Made by a program: the position numbers and the translations under genes. A stretch of DNA of 64,000 nt, taken from the NCBI GenBank assembly GCA_037179335.1, contig JAKZHN010000019.1, positions 372,001 to 436,000 on the forward strand, given 5' to 3'. The DNA comes from Cyclaneusma minus. Taxonomy: Eukaryota > Ascomycota > Leotiomycetes > Marthamycetales > Marthamycetaceae. The first letter of the stretch is position 1. The number at the start of each line of letters is the position of its first letter. Under the pieces are notes generated by a model that did not search any database, was not told where the DNA came from, and saw only the letters and a list, made by a program, of their open reading frames with translations. This document shows positions 1 to 12,728 of this stretch, in pieces.

Positions 1-1090
1 AGGATGTTCAAGCAATGGAAGGCATGTGTCTCGCCCCTGGACCTTCTAGTCCGCCAGGCTGGCTTACACTTGGTAGTTCCTGGCAGTCTGAGAGCTTCCA
101 TAATCCAGAGACTGGGAATGTAGTCCTTGAATGGGTTGTTTTCCGTTCAAGGGATGAAGCCTACTCGTCTCTTGAGCATTTCACTTCCTAGGGTGTGCTT
201 GTCAGGTCCTGTGGCGATCCGCCAGGAGTTCCCTTCGGATTTTGTCATATCTGGACCTCGTCATGCGTAGATTTGACACCATAGCCCCATGAAGTTTTCA
301 TTGATGGCAATATATTCCAGCCAAAAAGTATATAGATCGTGTTGCTGGGCGAAGACTCTTAGTAGTCCAGCCCAGTCCAGTCCATCCCGAGGCTCGAACA
401 GGGGTTGCGCACCATTCTAGCCAAAAGATCACTTTCAATTCCCGATTTGTATATCATGCGAAAGTCACGCTCAAGGGCTGTCCAACGCATGTCGAACTAT
501 CAGAAACGAACTTGGTTTGCGGTCGTGGTGGGGAACAGCGATATTCTTGGTATGGGTAGTCCAGGAGGGAGGAGGGGGAGGATCGTCGATGTGCAACAAA
601 GGGAAATTTTGAAGTTCGGTCACTTGATTGGTCCTAATCAGCGGAGTGTTTTTTGATCTTGAGAATTCTTGTGTCGGTGGTGAAGGGTTTGCTATCGAGA
701 GGTAGATGTGGACATGGGGAGGGGAGTCGTCCTCGACAGGAGAGACCTATATCTCGGCAGTTTTTTTTTTCAGGAATTAGGTAACCTCAAACTGAGCAGG
801 AAGCACTCCTTCTCTAGGGAGATGTCAAATTCAGACCGCCTCAACTCAATGACCCTCATGCATCTTAGGTACATCTGGAGCTGTAAATTGCAAAATGGAT
901 GGATGGTTGTCGAGGCATTTCTTTCGCTCGGTTCGATGACTCTCATCCCAAAAAAGGTCTACCTAGTTGTGTAATATACCGACAGTCTCGAAAAGAATGC
1001 TCGAATTGGTAGCCAATTGCCAAAGCCAGCAAAAAAGGAAAACAAAATCTCACCAGATAAGGAAGCTGTGCATAGTAGGAAAAGGTTAAG
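1..1090. other. Gene-free stretch, window edge to HET gene 3' end
   Basis: I see no supported gene here. The short open frames (for example 405-656 and 708-974 on +) have no family resemblance and no splice-consistent extension. The right end is the 3' flank of the minus-strand HET gene, whose stop codon is at 1091-1093. The left end may belong to a gene that lies outside the window. Confidence 0.6.
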
Positions 1091-3386
1091 TTAAATGAGA
1101 GTAATCTTGTAAGGAAACTCGTCATCGCCCGGCAAAGACTCGTAGAAGCCCTCATCTTGGACGAAGCAGGATTTCGCCCCTATCTGGCCGCTTTTGATCA
1201 GCTCGTCAATCATCCCGTCAATTCTTGCAGAGCTGAAGTCCCAGAGGAAACGTCCAACACGAGAATAGGTTCCCTGTTTTGCCGTCGGTCGAAGTATCAA
1301 ACCTGATGTATCTGCTAGAACCAAAAGAAAGAAAGACGTCGTGTAGATTCTCTTTCCAGTCTTAGGATACCCGTCGTAATCTTCCCATTGGATAGCATCC
1401 GCCGCCGCCGTAGACTGAAGGATGTCGAAGTCCAACTGTAATTCTCCACGACGAGTATGCCGGGGATACTTGACGAGACTGACAATCCGTATTAAAGGAC
1501 TCGTCATTATTGGTAATGCAGCAAACTTGATTTGTCCAAATGCGTCTGCAGTCAAAAGCTCAAGTCGTGGTTTGAGGATACGCGTTCTCATTCTTTTATA
1601 TTCGAACACAATATAGGTAACTGGCCCATTCATCGATGCCCACGACCATGAAGGCGCACGGTAGCGTTCTGGGAGTGGCCGGTGTTTAGCTTTCTTGGTC
1701 TTTGAGATGAACCATAAGAGCTGCTTTGCGAGATCCAGTTGGCAAGTTGGGAATCGTTCTTCTTCTAGTTGAACATCCGCATACCATATTCCAGCAGCGT
1801 AGACGTAAGTGTGAGACCGATTGAGGTGTTCATGGAAAAGACGTGCTACGCCAGAGAGTGCAACTAGCTTGTCTTCTTCTTTCGTCAAATCCGTTTGCGT
1901 ATAGTATTTGATCACACTATACCACGTTGATAGATTCAGCGCAGTGAGTCGGGAACCACAATCGCCGATACCGGGGTACAAGCTGCGCTTATCTCTCATT
2001 CCTTCTATGACAGTCTCACAAGCTTGCAGCTCGTTACATTCCCAGTACAGCTGCTTGGATCCGAAATGTAGCGTTCGAGGCGCCAAAACCCGCTCCTGTA
2101 AGACCCAGGCGCGCTTCATAAGAGGAGATTGCTCTAAGCTGTCCCAGTTTTCCTTTATAAAACCAACGTAGAGTGTTTGGCTTCCATCGGAATCGGGAAC
2201 AACGACTTTGCATGGTCTGATAGCCTGAGAATTCCGGGTACGAAACAAGCCCTCACTGCCGTTCTTAGAATCACTGGCAGCTAAGTTGAGGGAGGATCCA
2301 GAATAAACATTTCTCATGGTAGCGGCCTCTCGTTGCCAATCATCAGTATCGTCTTGTATAATACATAGCGAATCGATCCAAATGTATTGAAACCCAAGAC
2401 GTCGGGCAGCATATATAGCATTGTGGAATGTCTTTGATAAATCCTTGCCGGGTATCAGGATTTGGAATTGTTCGAGAACCGCGTTTTGGAGAGTGAGTAT
2501 CTTTATTGTGCCCCAACAATGACTAAGAGTGCAGTATTCAATAGCAGAAGGCAAATTCGTTGACAGACACAATTTGATAGCCGGCATCTCTAGCGAGCCG
2601 ACGTATATGAGACGGGTCGGAAGCGAGATCTTGCTCAACTGGGGAGAATTCAAGGTCGAATTCATTGTCGCGGCTGAGGTCCCTCGGTGTGCGAGCGATT
2701 TGCATCGGTGGTTCTCTTTGCAACGTTTATACCAGTTTCTGGCGACTGCCCAACTTGTCTCAGAGTCAGTGGAACATTCTGATACTCGAGAGCTCTGTGG
2801 TTCTACACATCATATTAATATCGCTTTTCAGGGGACTAGTAAATAACTCAGAACTCTTACCTTCGGGATGCCATTCAATACTCGCCATCCAACGTGAGTG
2901 ACCATCTTCTTGAAACGTCAAACAAGTTATTGGGTTATGGGAATTATTATCTTGAATATCGAAAGCTTTCACAGTCCACATTGTATTACTGAAGATGGAT
3001 TCCAGGATCTCCGACGGCATGAAGTCTCTCAAAATGACACACAAATGGCACGAGCCGCTTAGATCCATGCTCGCGGTGACTTTTGCAGAATAAACTCGCC
3101 ACTTCCGAGGCAGATGATTTCCAGTTGCCGAGCCTTGGGAAGGGTCCGAGAGGAGATCGTCGGATGAGTCTTCGAACAATATCTTCTCGCATCTATCACA
3201 AAGAGTAGACTCTCCCATGATCAGATGATCATGGCCTGGGTTTCTGCGAGGCTGTGCCTGTGAGTCGATTTGTTTCTCTGAGGGCTGCGATGTAGACGTC
3301 GAGTTCGTGGTAGATGATGCAGTGGTGCCTGGGCTCATGGCGGGAGAGCTCGGATCTGTCTCAAGTTTCTTCTCGGGAGATGCCAT
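1091..3386 (-). CDS. HET-domain (heterokaryon incompatibility) protein
   Basis: Model complement(join(1091..2745,2861..3386)), 726 aa. I start at the ATG of MASPEKK at 3386. The 115 bp intron has donor GTAAGA (2859-2860 on the + strand) and acceptor GGGCAG (2746-2747). Joining there restores a typical N-terminal zinc-like pattern, RNWYKRCKENHRC, before the HET domain. The HET domain starts near residue 246 with YCTLSHCWG and continues with YIWIDSLCIIQDD (about 295-307) and SGSSLNLAASD; these are the hallmark blocks of the family. The N-terminal 175 residues hold a Ser/Thr-rich leader and two CxxC-like pairs (LCDRCEK, CHLC). HET proteins act in non-self recognition and can trigger cell death when incompatible alleles meet; the trigger for this one cannot be read from sequence. 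It lies beside the first block of the repeat array. Confidence 0.9.
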
Positions 3387-4173
3387 AATGCCGTGGTTGC
3401 GTTCTAACGGCTCTATAGAGTAGACATTCCAGTCGAGGCTGCGGGCAAGAAAGACGGGACCGAGGCTGTGAAAGGGCGGTTGGAGACGTGGTCGCTGGTA
3501 GAAGTAGAGATATCGCAAGAGCCCAGAGGATGACAGAAACGAAGAAACAAAAGGATTCAAAGAAGCTGAAAAGCGGAGACATGGGCTGAGGACTTGATTG
3601 GAGTGCTGCCTGGGTGAGCTTCTTGCGTGAGCTGAGCTCAATCACATGGCCATGCGGCATCCCGGGCGAAATCAGCCAATGGCACACAACTTGTACCACC
3701 GAACATAGTAGAAACTCAAATAACGACTGCCAGCCTGCCAGTGCAATATGAAATACTGAGTAGGTTTACAGAAGCCAAGAAAACCGCGTGACTTCTAGCC
3801 TGGCCTCACCTCAGGGCTATCGAGATATCTCACCAAAATCCGCAAAAGAACATGCCAAAAACAAAACAGATGCCAAAAACCTGGGAAAATAGCCTGTATT
3901 TCCCTCGACACACGTTACTCTCACAAAAGTCAGCCGAGCCTAATCGACAGCAGCATGAGCGAACAGCAGTAGCTGCCCAAATTCTTGCAAACTCAGCCAG
4001 CGGAGTAGACGCAAGCTGTCAACCTATATCACAATTGTCTCTGGCCAACGGCTACGTAAATTTGGTCTGATCCTGATAATTTGATTTCTGAACTTTCACA
4101 GCGCGAGCCAAAGTCATGCGGTTGATGCTCTTTTTTTCAAGTTGAGCTCTCCAATGGTCAGTCAGCGGGCTTC

Positions 4174-4320
4174 TTTTTATACCACTTTGCTCGCTGGTAA
4201 AGCTTTGGCTCAACTCCCGACTGCAAGTGAACCAGAGTCCAACAATCTGAAGCATCACGTGCCACACTAAGCTGACTCTTCAACTGCACCAGAGGAGTGT
4301 CCACCATTGTCTATAAAAGG
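4174..4320. promoter_or_regulatory. Divergent TATA node 1 with CACGTG
   Basis: Minus-strand TATA (TTTTTATACC on +, 4174-4183), CACGTG at 4256-4261 and plus-strand TATA CTATAAAAGG (4311-4320). The two TATA elements point away from each other across a 127 bp linker, as in a bidirectional promoter serving units 0 and 1. Promoter activity is inferred. Confidence 0.6.
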
Positions 4321-4786
4321 ACCGAGACCTCCCGTCACTTTTCACTCCATGGTTGAATTCAGCAAGCACACCGTGGTACATGTATGGAACCGAAGATGGG
4401 AGAAGACTCGCTGCCAACAGAGCGAACCCAAACTTCGGACTTTCGAGCACTCTCCTACGCTGCGGAAAGGCATGTAGGTTGCCCTAAGCTTGACACCAGC
4501 TTCCTTGTGTCCTGATAGGGTGTGACAGTAGCGACGCTTGTCGACAGCAAGCTCTATGACCAGTGGCGACAGGAGAAAGTGACAGCAGCAGAGCGGTGCA
4601 TTCTTCCTGATTCTCTTCTTTGAACCCCTGGCAGCTTTGCTTGGCATATTTACGTTCAAGAGATAGGATTGGGAATTGTCGAGTCGCGGGGCCAAAACGG
4701 CAATTCAACACCGAGGTACCTAATGTACTCGAGCATCTCAAGAACGTTTTTGGAGGTCGAGGAAGAAGATATAGAGAGGGTGATGC

Positions 4787-4946
4787 TTTATATACTGCTC
4801 TTCAGCTCAAGAAAGCACGTGAAAGCTTTGTGAAGCAAACCACACCCAGTCGAGCACGTGAGTTTGGACTTTGGACAAGTCTAAAGTGCGGCAGTGCCTA
4901 GTCCGCGTGACGCTGTTATGCCAGAGGGAGGATAGGGTATAAATAC
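4787..4946. promoter_or_regulatory. Divergent TATA node 2 with two CACGTG sites
   Basis: Minus-strand TATA at 4787-4796, CACGTG at 4816-4821 and again at 4855-4860, plus-strand TATA GGTATAAATAC at 4936-4946. It links units 1 and 2. Confidence 0.6.
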
Positions 4947-7900
4947 AGCCCAAGCCCCCCGTCTTCTAGAGGCCAGAACAAGTACAGATTACAGTGAGAC
5001 CTCATTGAATCTGTACAAATGCGGTACAATGGCTACTTGTCGACTTCAACCAAGTATCCCCTGAGCACAGGTTTCAGGCCGTGGGATCAGGCAAAGTCCA
5101 TTCAACTTATGGAGCTTAGCACACTGTTATAGCTACTTCAGAGCCGGGCAGTCAAACTTCGCACTGCCGAAGGCTGGTCTTTTCTGGCCCCACCGACCAA
5201 TCTCGACTGCTGCCACTGTAACCTGTATCTCCTGTCGACTTGGTGGAATCACGCCCACCCAAACAGCCCGGGAAGCCTGTCAGATGCTACCTTCATCTGA
5301 AGCAGCTGAAGACAGGGACGCCAATAACTGAAGTCGGATACTCTATGAAAGACACCTCTGCGGTAATTGTCCTCTGCGGCCAATAAAGAGTCTGGAGAGG
5401 AAGAGAAAAGTACTGGCCTTCTTTTATAGACGGCACCTACCAGCTGCTTGGCCCACCTCATGCCGCACTTGGGTTAGAGGCTAAGAGTGACTAAGTAATC
5501 TCCATGTGTGAAGATTATAGTGCCCTGCCTAATGCTAGTAACCTGATTTCCAAGTTCTCTGAGGCCTGTGATAAAGAAACTCATGATCTGCAACCAGTCA
5601 GTCAGTCGCAAGAAAGCGGCAAAATAGCTCTGCTCATGCTATGTGCTTCCAAGCAGCAATAGTAAAGCTTTTAAGACCCAAACAATCCTTGAAGTTCTTG
5701 TCACGGTCCATTGTGTAGTTCCGCAGTTCCGTGGGAACGTAGGATTAAATCCGCAAAGGAGCCGGTCAGGCTGAAGGCTGCCTCGTCACTCAATCAGTCC
5801 TTGGGAATTAGTAGCAGCCAATGGCCCAATATTGTTTTCGACGAGTTCCTATTAGCCAGTCAGCACTTTAAAAACTCGGCGCCAAACGATATACTGCAGT
5901 CTTTAAATAGCACAGCCCAATCGTTAACCCATGCAGTAATCCATTCTGCACGATACATATCAAAACACCCACATTTATAAGCCCATATAACGCACCTGAC
6001 AGCCCCAGACTTCGGTTGCCTAGTATGCTCATTGATCTCGTCATTGTGACATGACCCGCTTCGAGATGTTGTGAATACCAGGATGTTGATAGGGCGGGTA
6101 AATGCGAAAGCCAATCACACTGTGCGTGGTGTTGCATGGGCAGGCACACGCGGACGTGGTGAACTGGCTAGGGTGGAGTAACATCCCACCACCATCCCAC
6201 GTTTTTGTGGATATCCAACCTCAGGGCTGCAGGTTGCGGCACAGAATACATGTACCCATTTGGCAACGTGCCGTGTTCCATGGCCATTGCGGAGTATTGG
6301 TCGGAAGTTACAACATTGATGGGGTTTGCAGGATTCGCTTGCCTGTTGTGACCTGTTTGCCAGTTTTGACGATGTAGGCTTTAAAGGTCGGGCGCTTAGA
6401 TGGTGGTTATGATAGGTCTTTGTTGGTTGAAAATGTGGTGTGGTCGGCCTGTAGATTCTCTGGCAATTTGAAAAAAAGACTGGCATTTCCGTTCTCCGAA
6501 GTTTCTTGGTTCTTAATGGGTATGCTTCAGGTGTGAAGTGACGAAGATCTGCAGAGTTATTTGGAGACTTGCATCCACCATGATTGTCTTGATTCTTGAA
6601 GACTCGAGACAACGGTTGGACTGGAAAATCTAGGGTCCGATAGAAACGCCGGTACCCAATATAGTTTTTCGGGTAGAGTACAGGACTCTACAGAATGAAC
6701 GGCTTCAGGCCCTAAGAGCGGTTCTCAAAGTGACAAAATGGAATATTCAGCACCCACCTACCTTTCTGTGAGAACTAACACACAACATCTGGAGCGGCTC
6801 ATGGGCTATAACTCCGCGGGCTATAACTCAGCAAAAGGCTTCAATGTACCTGACAGCCTGCTGCCTCTTTCTGCAAGCCACCCCGACTTTCGTATGATAG
6901 TTCACAACCGCAGATAGGCAAACTGTACAGCAGACCGCATCCGGTAGTTCTCCAAAGCTCAGCCCACCCGGTTCTGACGTGCAGAAGTCGACTGTTTTCT
7001 CCATCCCGAGTGGCCGGGCGGAGAGGCTCCAGGATCCGGGGGCACAGAATGTGGTTCTATTTTAAAATAGCTCCGGCTGCATGAGCGGGGCTGTCCTTGC
7101 CGTATCCCGCTGAGCCTCATGGTTTGTACTTCCAAGGGCGAGAGACGTATGAGGGGAGTCCTGGAATCGCTGAGAAGATGGGTTGCTGGTGTAAGATCGA
7201 GATGAGAATTGAAAGAAACGTGGGGGTAGAGCTGAGATGCCATGTCCTGGATGGGAGAGCCGTGCAGAGGAGAAAATGAGGTTACTTGTAAACAGTTTTC
7301 TGAGGTATTGTATACTTCGTTTCTTGTGCGAGCTGGACTCGATAAGAGCTGGTGGGGTAGAGGCGGGGGGTAGGACACGGAGTTTGAGGACAATCGTCGT
7401 TATGGTATTCCGTGAAACCAGTTACAACACAGTAGACCTGCAACCACCCCGCTGGGCCCAAGTTCAAACAATCCACCCCGCGATGCATGTTGAAACTGAT
7501 GGCAGATCGGCGTCAACACTCATATCATCCAGGATCAATCCAGCATCGCGGCAGATTGACAGGGCACGGTAGTTACTCCCGAAAGCTTGGATCGCACGAT
7601 GATCAGGTGATTTATCAACGATTGAGTTTGTATCATACTCCAAGTCGAAGTCTCGCACGCGCGCTCAAGGTGTCACTGAAAGTCAGAAAATCCTTTGGCA
7701 AACCCAAGATAGTGAGCTGAATCTCAGTCACTGACTTGCAGCAGCAGCGTCCACGGAAAATAATATACCATCTTCTCGAAGACTTGGTCGGTTCCCAAAC
7801 ACGGCGTTTTGGGGTCCACGATTGTGGTTTCCTGGTTTCGAGGCTCTGAGCTCGTGGGCAGCACGTTCAAGGCTGCATTCAAGGTAGCAGTGCAGGTGAG

Positions 7901-8879
7901 CAAGCCGTTATAGAAAGCAACAGGGTATGAATAGACGACTTGACCTGCAGTAGGGATCCGAATCTGGCTGGCTGGGAAGTGGAAGCGGAGAGCCGCGGGT
8001 GGTGTTTTGGGCCAAGTAACACATATCTGACTTCCACTGAACAGAGTCGACCCCAGTCGTGCCAGATTTGGCCTCATCCAGCATCCAAAAAGGGCCGTTT
8101 GGATTTGGTGATGTCGCACAGGACGGCCATGTGTCGTTGGAGGACGAGACGCAGTTTCCTCAGCCCTCTTCCCGATACGTGGATGGCATGGCGATGGAGT
8201 GTTGTCGAGCGGAATGAGGTCAGGGACAGCTCTGTATCCGCATGCACGTAGGGGGGCACTCTGCATGTGCGGGCGTCGAAGGTCATCCGAAAAGAATTGG
8301 GGATAAGTTGCGGCTGATGGAGAATGGTTGTTAAATGCTCCCATTCGGGCTATATTTAGGTACATTTCCCGTGCTGCGACTGGCCAGAGGGCTGGCGGTG
8401 AGGTGTCCGGGTGTTTGTCAGACTGCCGTCCTCTCTCGGACTCAGCCAGTCAGATGCGATGCCAATCCAGCAGCCGGCGCTTAACTGCTGTTGCTTCTTC
8501 GATCTTGGGACTTGTCACCGCATGGCACAGGGCGAAGCACACCGAGTTGCTCGCAAGCTGCCGGCTTGGGATCTCATCAATGCTCTTGCTCTCTGCCGGC
8601 CGGACGTAGAGCAGTCGTGCGACGCTGAGAGGGACATGGCCACGATGAGAGGAGTAGGACCCGAGCCGTAGGTCCTCGGCGGACGTTGTGTGTGATGTCG
8701 GCGACGGGCAAGGTGGCTGGCGAATGGCGAAGCGTGCAGTCGCTGGGAGAGACAACTCCCGAAGGCGGGATGGACTTGGAGACTTGGAGGACTCGGATTG
8801 TTCCGAATAGCCCGGATCTGTTCACTTTCTTGCAGACTCTGCAATTATTTCCGCGACACCTAGCCACGGGATTAATCTG

Positions 8880-9658
8880 AACAACCAATGGAATATTCGG
8901 TAGAAAATCAATCAAATCCGAGCTTTCGGGGCCGTCTTTCACCCTCCCGGCCCCATAGTGTGCGGTCGAGTCGCCTTTGTTCCTGGCCGGGCTGCTCTTT
9001 AACGGGCGCGCTACGCACAAGCTCTCTTTCGATCCCCTGTGAGCCCGTGCCTGCCTCGCTGCCTCGAGCCTTCACGGTGCTTGCCTGTCGCTGCTGCCCT
9101 TCCTCCACTCGACTTTTCCTCACCACCCAAACCGACTGACGACTCTATAATTAGCATCGCGACCTCTACGCACACGCTCTGCTATCGGTCTGCTATCAAC
9201 ACCACTGCGCAAAAGTCACCAAGTACTGCATCTCCAGCCTCTGCCCCACGAAGCTTCCTTATATCACCACCGCTGCGCCGCTCATTGTTCTCGCTCGCCA
9301 TCTAGACAAACCACCACCATCGCCGTTGACCCTTACCGCGTTTCACATTTCTGCTCAAGTGAAGACACCGAGGCCCAGCCGCAACCGCGTCCCCCATCTG
9401 CATAGAGCCCGTCCAACCCCAGCTCATCGTCGCCACTATCGTGGGAGCTCAAGTCGCAAAGCTCCTACCATCGCGTTCGACTATCGCCGCCGCGGTCAGG
9501 CCAACCTATGCCTTTCCTTAATTGACTCCCCCGTCGAACCGTCCAACGAACGCCTCGCATTGCCTTTTCCAGACAGGGACCTGCCAGCACCGCCCTGACC
9601 AGCACAGCTCAATTGCTCGACTTCTCCTATCGCCCCCTGCGGCTCAAGCGCATTCATC
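8880..9658 (+). other. Probable long 5' leader of the RLM1 gene
   Basis: About 780 bp before the RLM1 start codon is rich in C and pyrimidine runs, typical of long fungal 5' untranslated regions. It contains several upstream ATGs with short frames (8888-9139 and 9039-9305 among them). If transcribed as one leader, these could dampen translation. The transcript start and any leader intron cannot be fixed without RNA data. Confidence 0.4.
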
Positions 9659-11648
9659 ATGGGTCGAAGGAAGATTGAGATCAAGGCCATCAAAGATGAC
9701 CGCAATCGCTCCGTGTACGTTCTGGCCTGTAGATGGGATGGAAGCACTGCTAATCAGACAAATAGCACATTTCTCAAGCGCAAAGGCGGACTGTTCAAGA
9801 AGGCGCATGAGCTTTCCGTTCTATGCTCCGTCGACGTGGCCGTAATCATATTTGGCAGCAACAAGAAGCTATATGAATACTCCTCTAGTGATATTGGAGA
9901 GATCATGCAGCGTCACCAATTCGTGAGTCCAGCCCCTGACGCCCTGGTCAAGATTGCGCCAACTGACCTTGAGCCAGTATGGAATAGCAAATGAACACAA
10001 AGGCCCCGCCGACTTCAACGGCAAGAAAGACGCGAATAGCGACGATGACGATGACGATGATATGAATGGCCCACAATCGCATCAACCCTCTGTTGAGCCG
10101 CCTCAAATGATGCCTCCGCAGTTCCAGAACCAACCCCCCTTTAAACACGTCCGACATGGGACGCCGGGTGCATCCCCGCCGATTGCCAATGGCGTATTCC
10201 ATCCGCAACAGCGAGGGCACACTCCGCAACCACCAGGCGGTCCTAGACCTGTATCGCGTAATGACCCGCGCAGACCTGGCGCCATTGGCCAAGCGCCCAT
10301 GGGCCAGCAACCGAATGGCTATGCCTATATGGGACCACAACCTGCTATATACAACCCGCAAAATGGTCAAGCTATGGGCCATCATCATGCCCTCCCGGTG
10401 CAGCCGCCTTCCTACCAATACCAAGGTCACCCTCAGGGTCATCCACATGGTCATCCTCAGGGTCATCATCCACAAGGTCATCCACAGCCACCGCATCATC
10501 AACTTCAGCAGGTTTTTATAGGGGATCAGCCAAGGCAGTCTATGCCCCCGTCATTTCCGCAGCATGAGAGGCATGGATCGCATCAACCATCTCCACAGCC
10601 CCAGCACCAGCAAGTTCCGCAGCAAATCTCGCAACAAATTCCGCAACACCAACAAATTCCGCCGCAAGAGCATCGACAACAGTCGCAGCAGCCTCAGCCT
10701 CAGCCTCAGCAACACCAGCAGCAACCAATGAAGCAAGAGCAGCCAGAACAACCACAAGCTCAGCAAATGCCTGAACCGGTCAAACGCATGTCTATCAAAT
10801 CTCGGAGCATTTTTACGCCAATAGACGATAGTCGATCCATTTTGTCACAACATTGGAACAGTTCGACGACCGTTGCAGAGCCTACTCGCACAGAACCTGT
10901 CACGTCGAATCGGGCTCAATCTGTCGATGTGGGAAGTGTTGCCCGTAATGGTAAAAATCCGTCGCCTCACCAACATCCATCACCTCCACCGCCACCAGTT
11001 CAAGTCCAAAATCACGATAGAAACAAAAACGTTTCCATGTCTTCGATGCCCGAGGGGTTCACACCGCCTTCAAGGACCAACAGTGCTTCGCTCGGCGCGA
11101 AGAGACCGAAGCTCAAGGTGCACATTCCCGACGAACCATCAGAGGGCGAAGGAACAGGAACAGCTGGTTCATCGGCTCACGAGTCAGCTGCTGCAACCGG
11201 CAGCGACCCATCAAGAAAGACGGGCACAGACACATCCGGCTCCCACTCCTCTGGAGTCGTACTCCCCCCTCCTTCACCTAGCGCAAATTCGCTATTAAGC
11301 GCAGGAGCAACCGGCCCCCCTAACCCCTTCGCCCGCCCGCCCCCACCATCTCAAGCGCAGAATCCTAGCCGCGAGAACAATATTGAGACGCCCGTTTCCG
11401 CTCTACCGAGCCGTTTCATGAACAACGAATATCTCCCGTCTCCATCCAGCTTCTATCCCGAGTGGAACTTCCGCGGCTCAGACTCCAACACGCTTCCTAG
11501 TCCCCTGAATTTCGCTACGCCGGTGATGGGCACGGGACCGAGCTTTCTGAGAGATGATCTTAAGCGGAAGACGCCTGAAGCTGAAGAGGGCGCTGCGCCT
11601 CGCAGTGATCCGGCAAGTGGCGATGCGAAGCGTATTAAGCACGAGTAA
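9659..11648 (+). CDS. RLM1: MADS-box (MEF2/SRF-type) transcription factor, Rlm1-like
   Basis: Model join(9659..9714,9766..9922,9978..11648), 627 aa. Two short introns (51 and 55 bp) split the MADS box: GTACGT/AATAG, then GTGAGT/GCCAG. Joining them restores the canonical run MGRRKIEIK, DRNRSVTFLKRKGGLFKKA, ELSVLCSVDVAVIIF, residues 1 to about 58, followed by the MEF2-like QRHQFYGIANEHKGP. An acidic stretch (DDDDDDD) comes next, then about 150 residues rich in Pro, His and Gln, then Ser/Pro-rich sequence ending AKRIKHE. In fungi, Rlm1 is the nuclear target of the cell-wall-integrity MAP kinase (Slt2/Mpk1) and activates wall-synthesis genes. The MADS box is certain; assignment to Rlm1 rather than another MEF2-type factor follows family knowledge. 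Confidence 0.92.
10423..10488 (+). repeat. In-frame His-Pro-Gln-Gly coding repeat in RLM1
   Basis: Imperfect tandem copies of GGTCAYCCWCAK, 12-15 bp each, encode HPQGHPHGHPQGHHPQG. A Gln-rich run follows (about 10590-10770). Such tracts in activators often vary in length between strains. Confidence 0.8.
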
Positions 11649-12728
11649 TCGGAGCATACGCCAGGGACCGAGAAAAGAGCAGAACACTTGTTCTGCACGA
11701 GTGTGTCATTTTGAGATCTTCTTGTCGGTCTCGGATCCTCTCGTCGTTCCGAGAGGTTCTTGTCGTTCCCAGAGCGTCTTGTCATTTGCAAGTTTCATCC
11801 TCGCATTCGCGGACACATGTTGGCGGATTTGGTCGGGGCATTTCCTTTTTGGTTTTTTTCATCCCTGGCGTTTTGGTGGAGAGGTTATTGTCTGAGTAAA
11901 GGGAAAGCGGCCCTGACGTTCACCATTCCTGCCGATGGGACCACTCTCGACTCCATCGAACACAACACAATCAGAGGCAGTGACGCTAGGAAAGGTTTAC
12001 CTATGAGCAGGACAGGTGGAAAAGTGGAAATTGTCATTTCTTTTTATTCTTCACGAGGGGTTCGGTCAGGCGAAGAAGGGCAAACAATGGGACTCATGGG
12101 ATACCCGGCGTTTCAAGCATGGGGTTTTTGAGATTTTTGAGATTTTGACAACCTTGGGGGGCGTTTTGTGGGTACTCATTTGGTCGCGGTTCATTTGGTT
12201 GCTATTTTTCAGGGAAACCTGGGTGCGTTCGCTTCAATTCTTGCTTGCTACTTGCTTGGCCTTCTGGGACCTAACCTTCACGTGGGACTTGATGATATGG
12301 TGTGTTTTTGTGTGTTACGCGAAGTCTAACTAGATTAAGGACTAGAAAGATACATGAGAATGATTGTCTGGAATTAGATGAGATAGGACATGATAAGTTC
12401 CAAGTGTCGATTTTGAGATTGATAGTTGATACAATGTACATTGATCCGATCGTTGCTGATTTTCTAAAATCTCCCAGGCATACAATCCGAGCCGTTTTCA
12501 ATATCTCCATGTCGTATACATCAAATGACGCCCAATCCATACCCACGCCCTCGATTATCATCATGTGTAACACTTCCCATGGGGTATTTTGGGTCTCATA
12601 CGAAAGACAAGACGTCGCCCAACCGCCCACCTTTATGCAAGCAACTGAACCGAAAGAATACCAACGCCCGACCCGTATCCGCGCTCTGCCATTACCATCG
12701 TCCCAGAGGGTTCTCAATCCTCGAAGTC
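11649..12728. other. Intergenic: convergent 3' flanks of RLM1 and SFK1
   Basis: The two genes end toward each other with about 1.08 kb between stop codons. T-rich stretches near 11850-12300 fit a long 3' UTR of RLM1. I see no gene, repeat or RNA. Confidence 0.5.

Larger units (their letters stand above)
3746..5432. repeat. Repeat-array block A: TATA-bounded convergent units
   Basis: Two clear units and one worn one. Worn unit 0 runs about 3757-4173: its left TATA is decayed (ATGAAATAC, 3748-3756) and its core CGACAGCAGCA is at 3945-3955. Unit 1 runs 4321-4786, with left CTATAAAAGG (4311-4320), right minus-strand TATA TTTATATACT (4787-4796) and core CGACAGCAA (4542-4550) plus GTGACAGCAGCAG (4579-4591). 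Unit 2 runs 4949-5422, with left GGTATAAATAC (4936-4946), right TTTTATAGAC (5423-5432) and the core on the minus strand near 5205-5237. The units share layout more than overall sequence, so they are old copies. No convincing protein is encoded. Confidence 0.7.
3387..8879. other. Gene-poor interval with repeat-array block A
   Basis: This 5.5 kb interval separates the HET gene promoter from the RLM1 leader. From about 3.75 to 5.43 kb it holds the TATA-bounded repeat units described separately. From 5.5 to 8.9 kb I find no supported gene: open frames such as 7724-8365 (-) and 6115-6612 (-) are low-complexity or unrecognisable, and overlap frames on the other strand that look equally good. Confidence 0.6.

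Noticed and set aside
7724..8365. 213-codon minus-strand frame
   Set aside because: Unlike any family, no splice-consistent extension, and other frames overlap with equal length.
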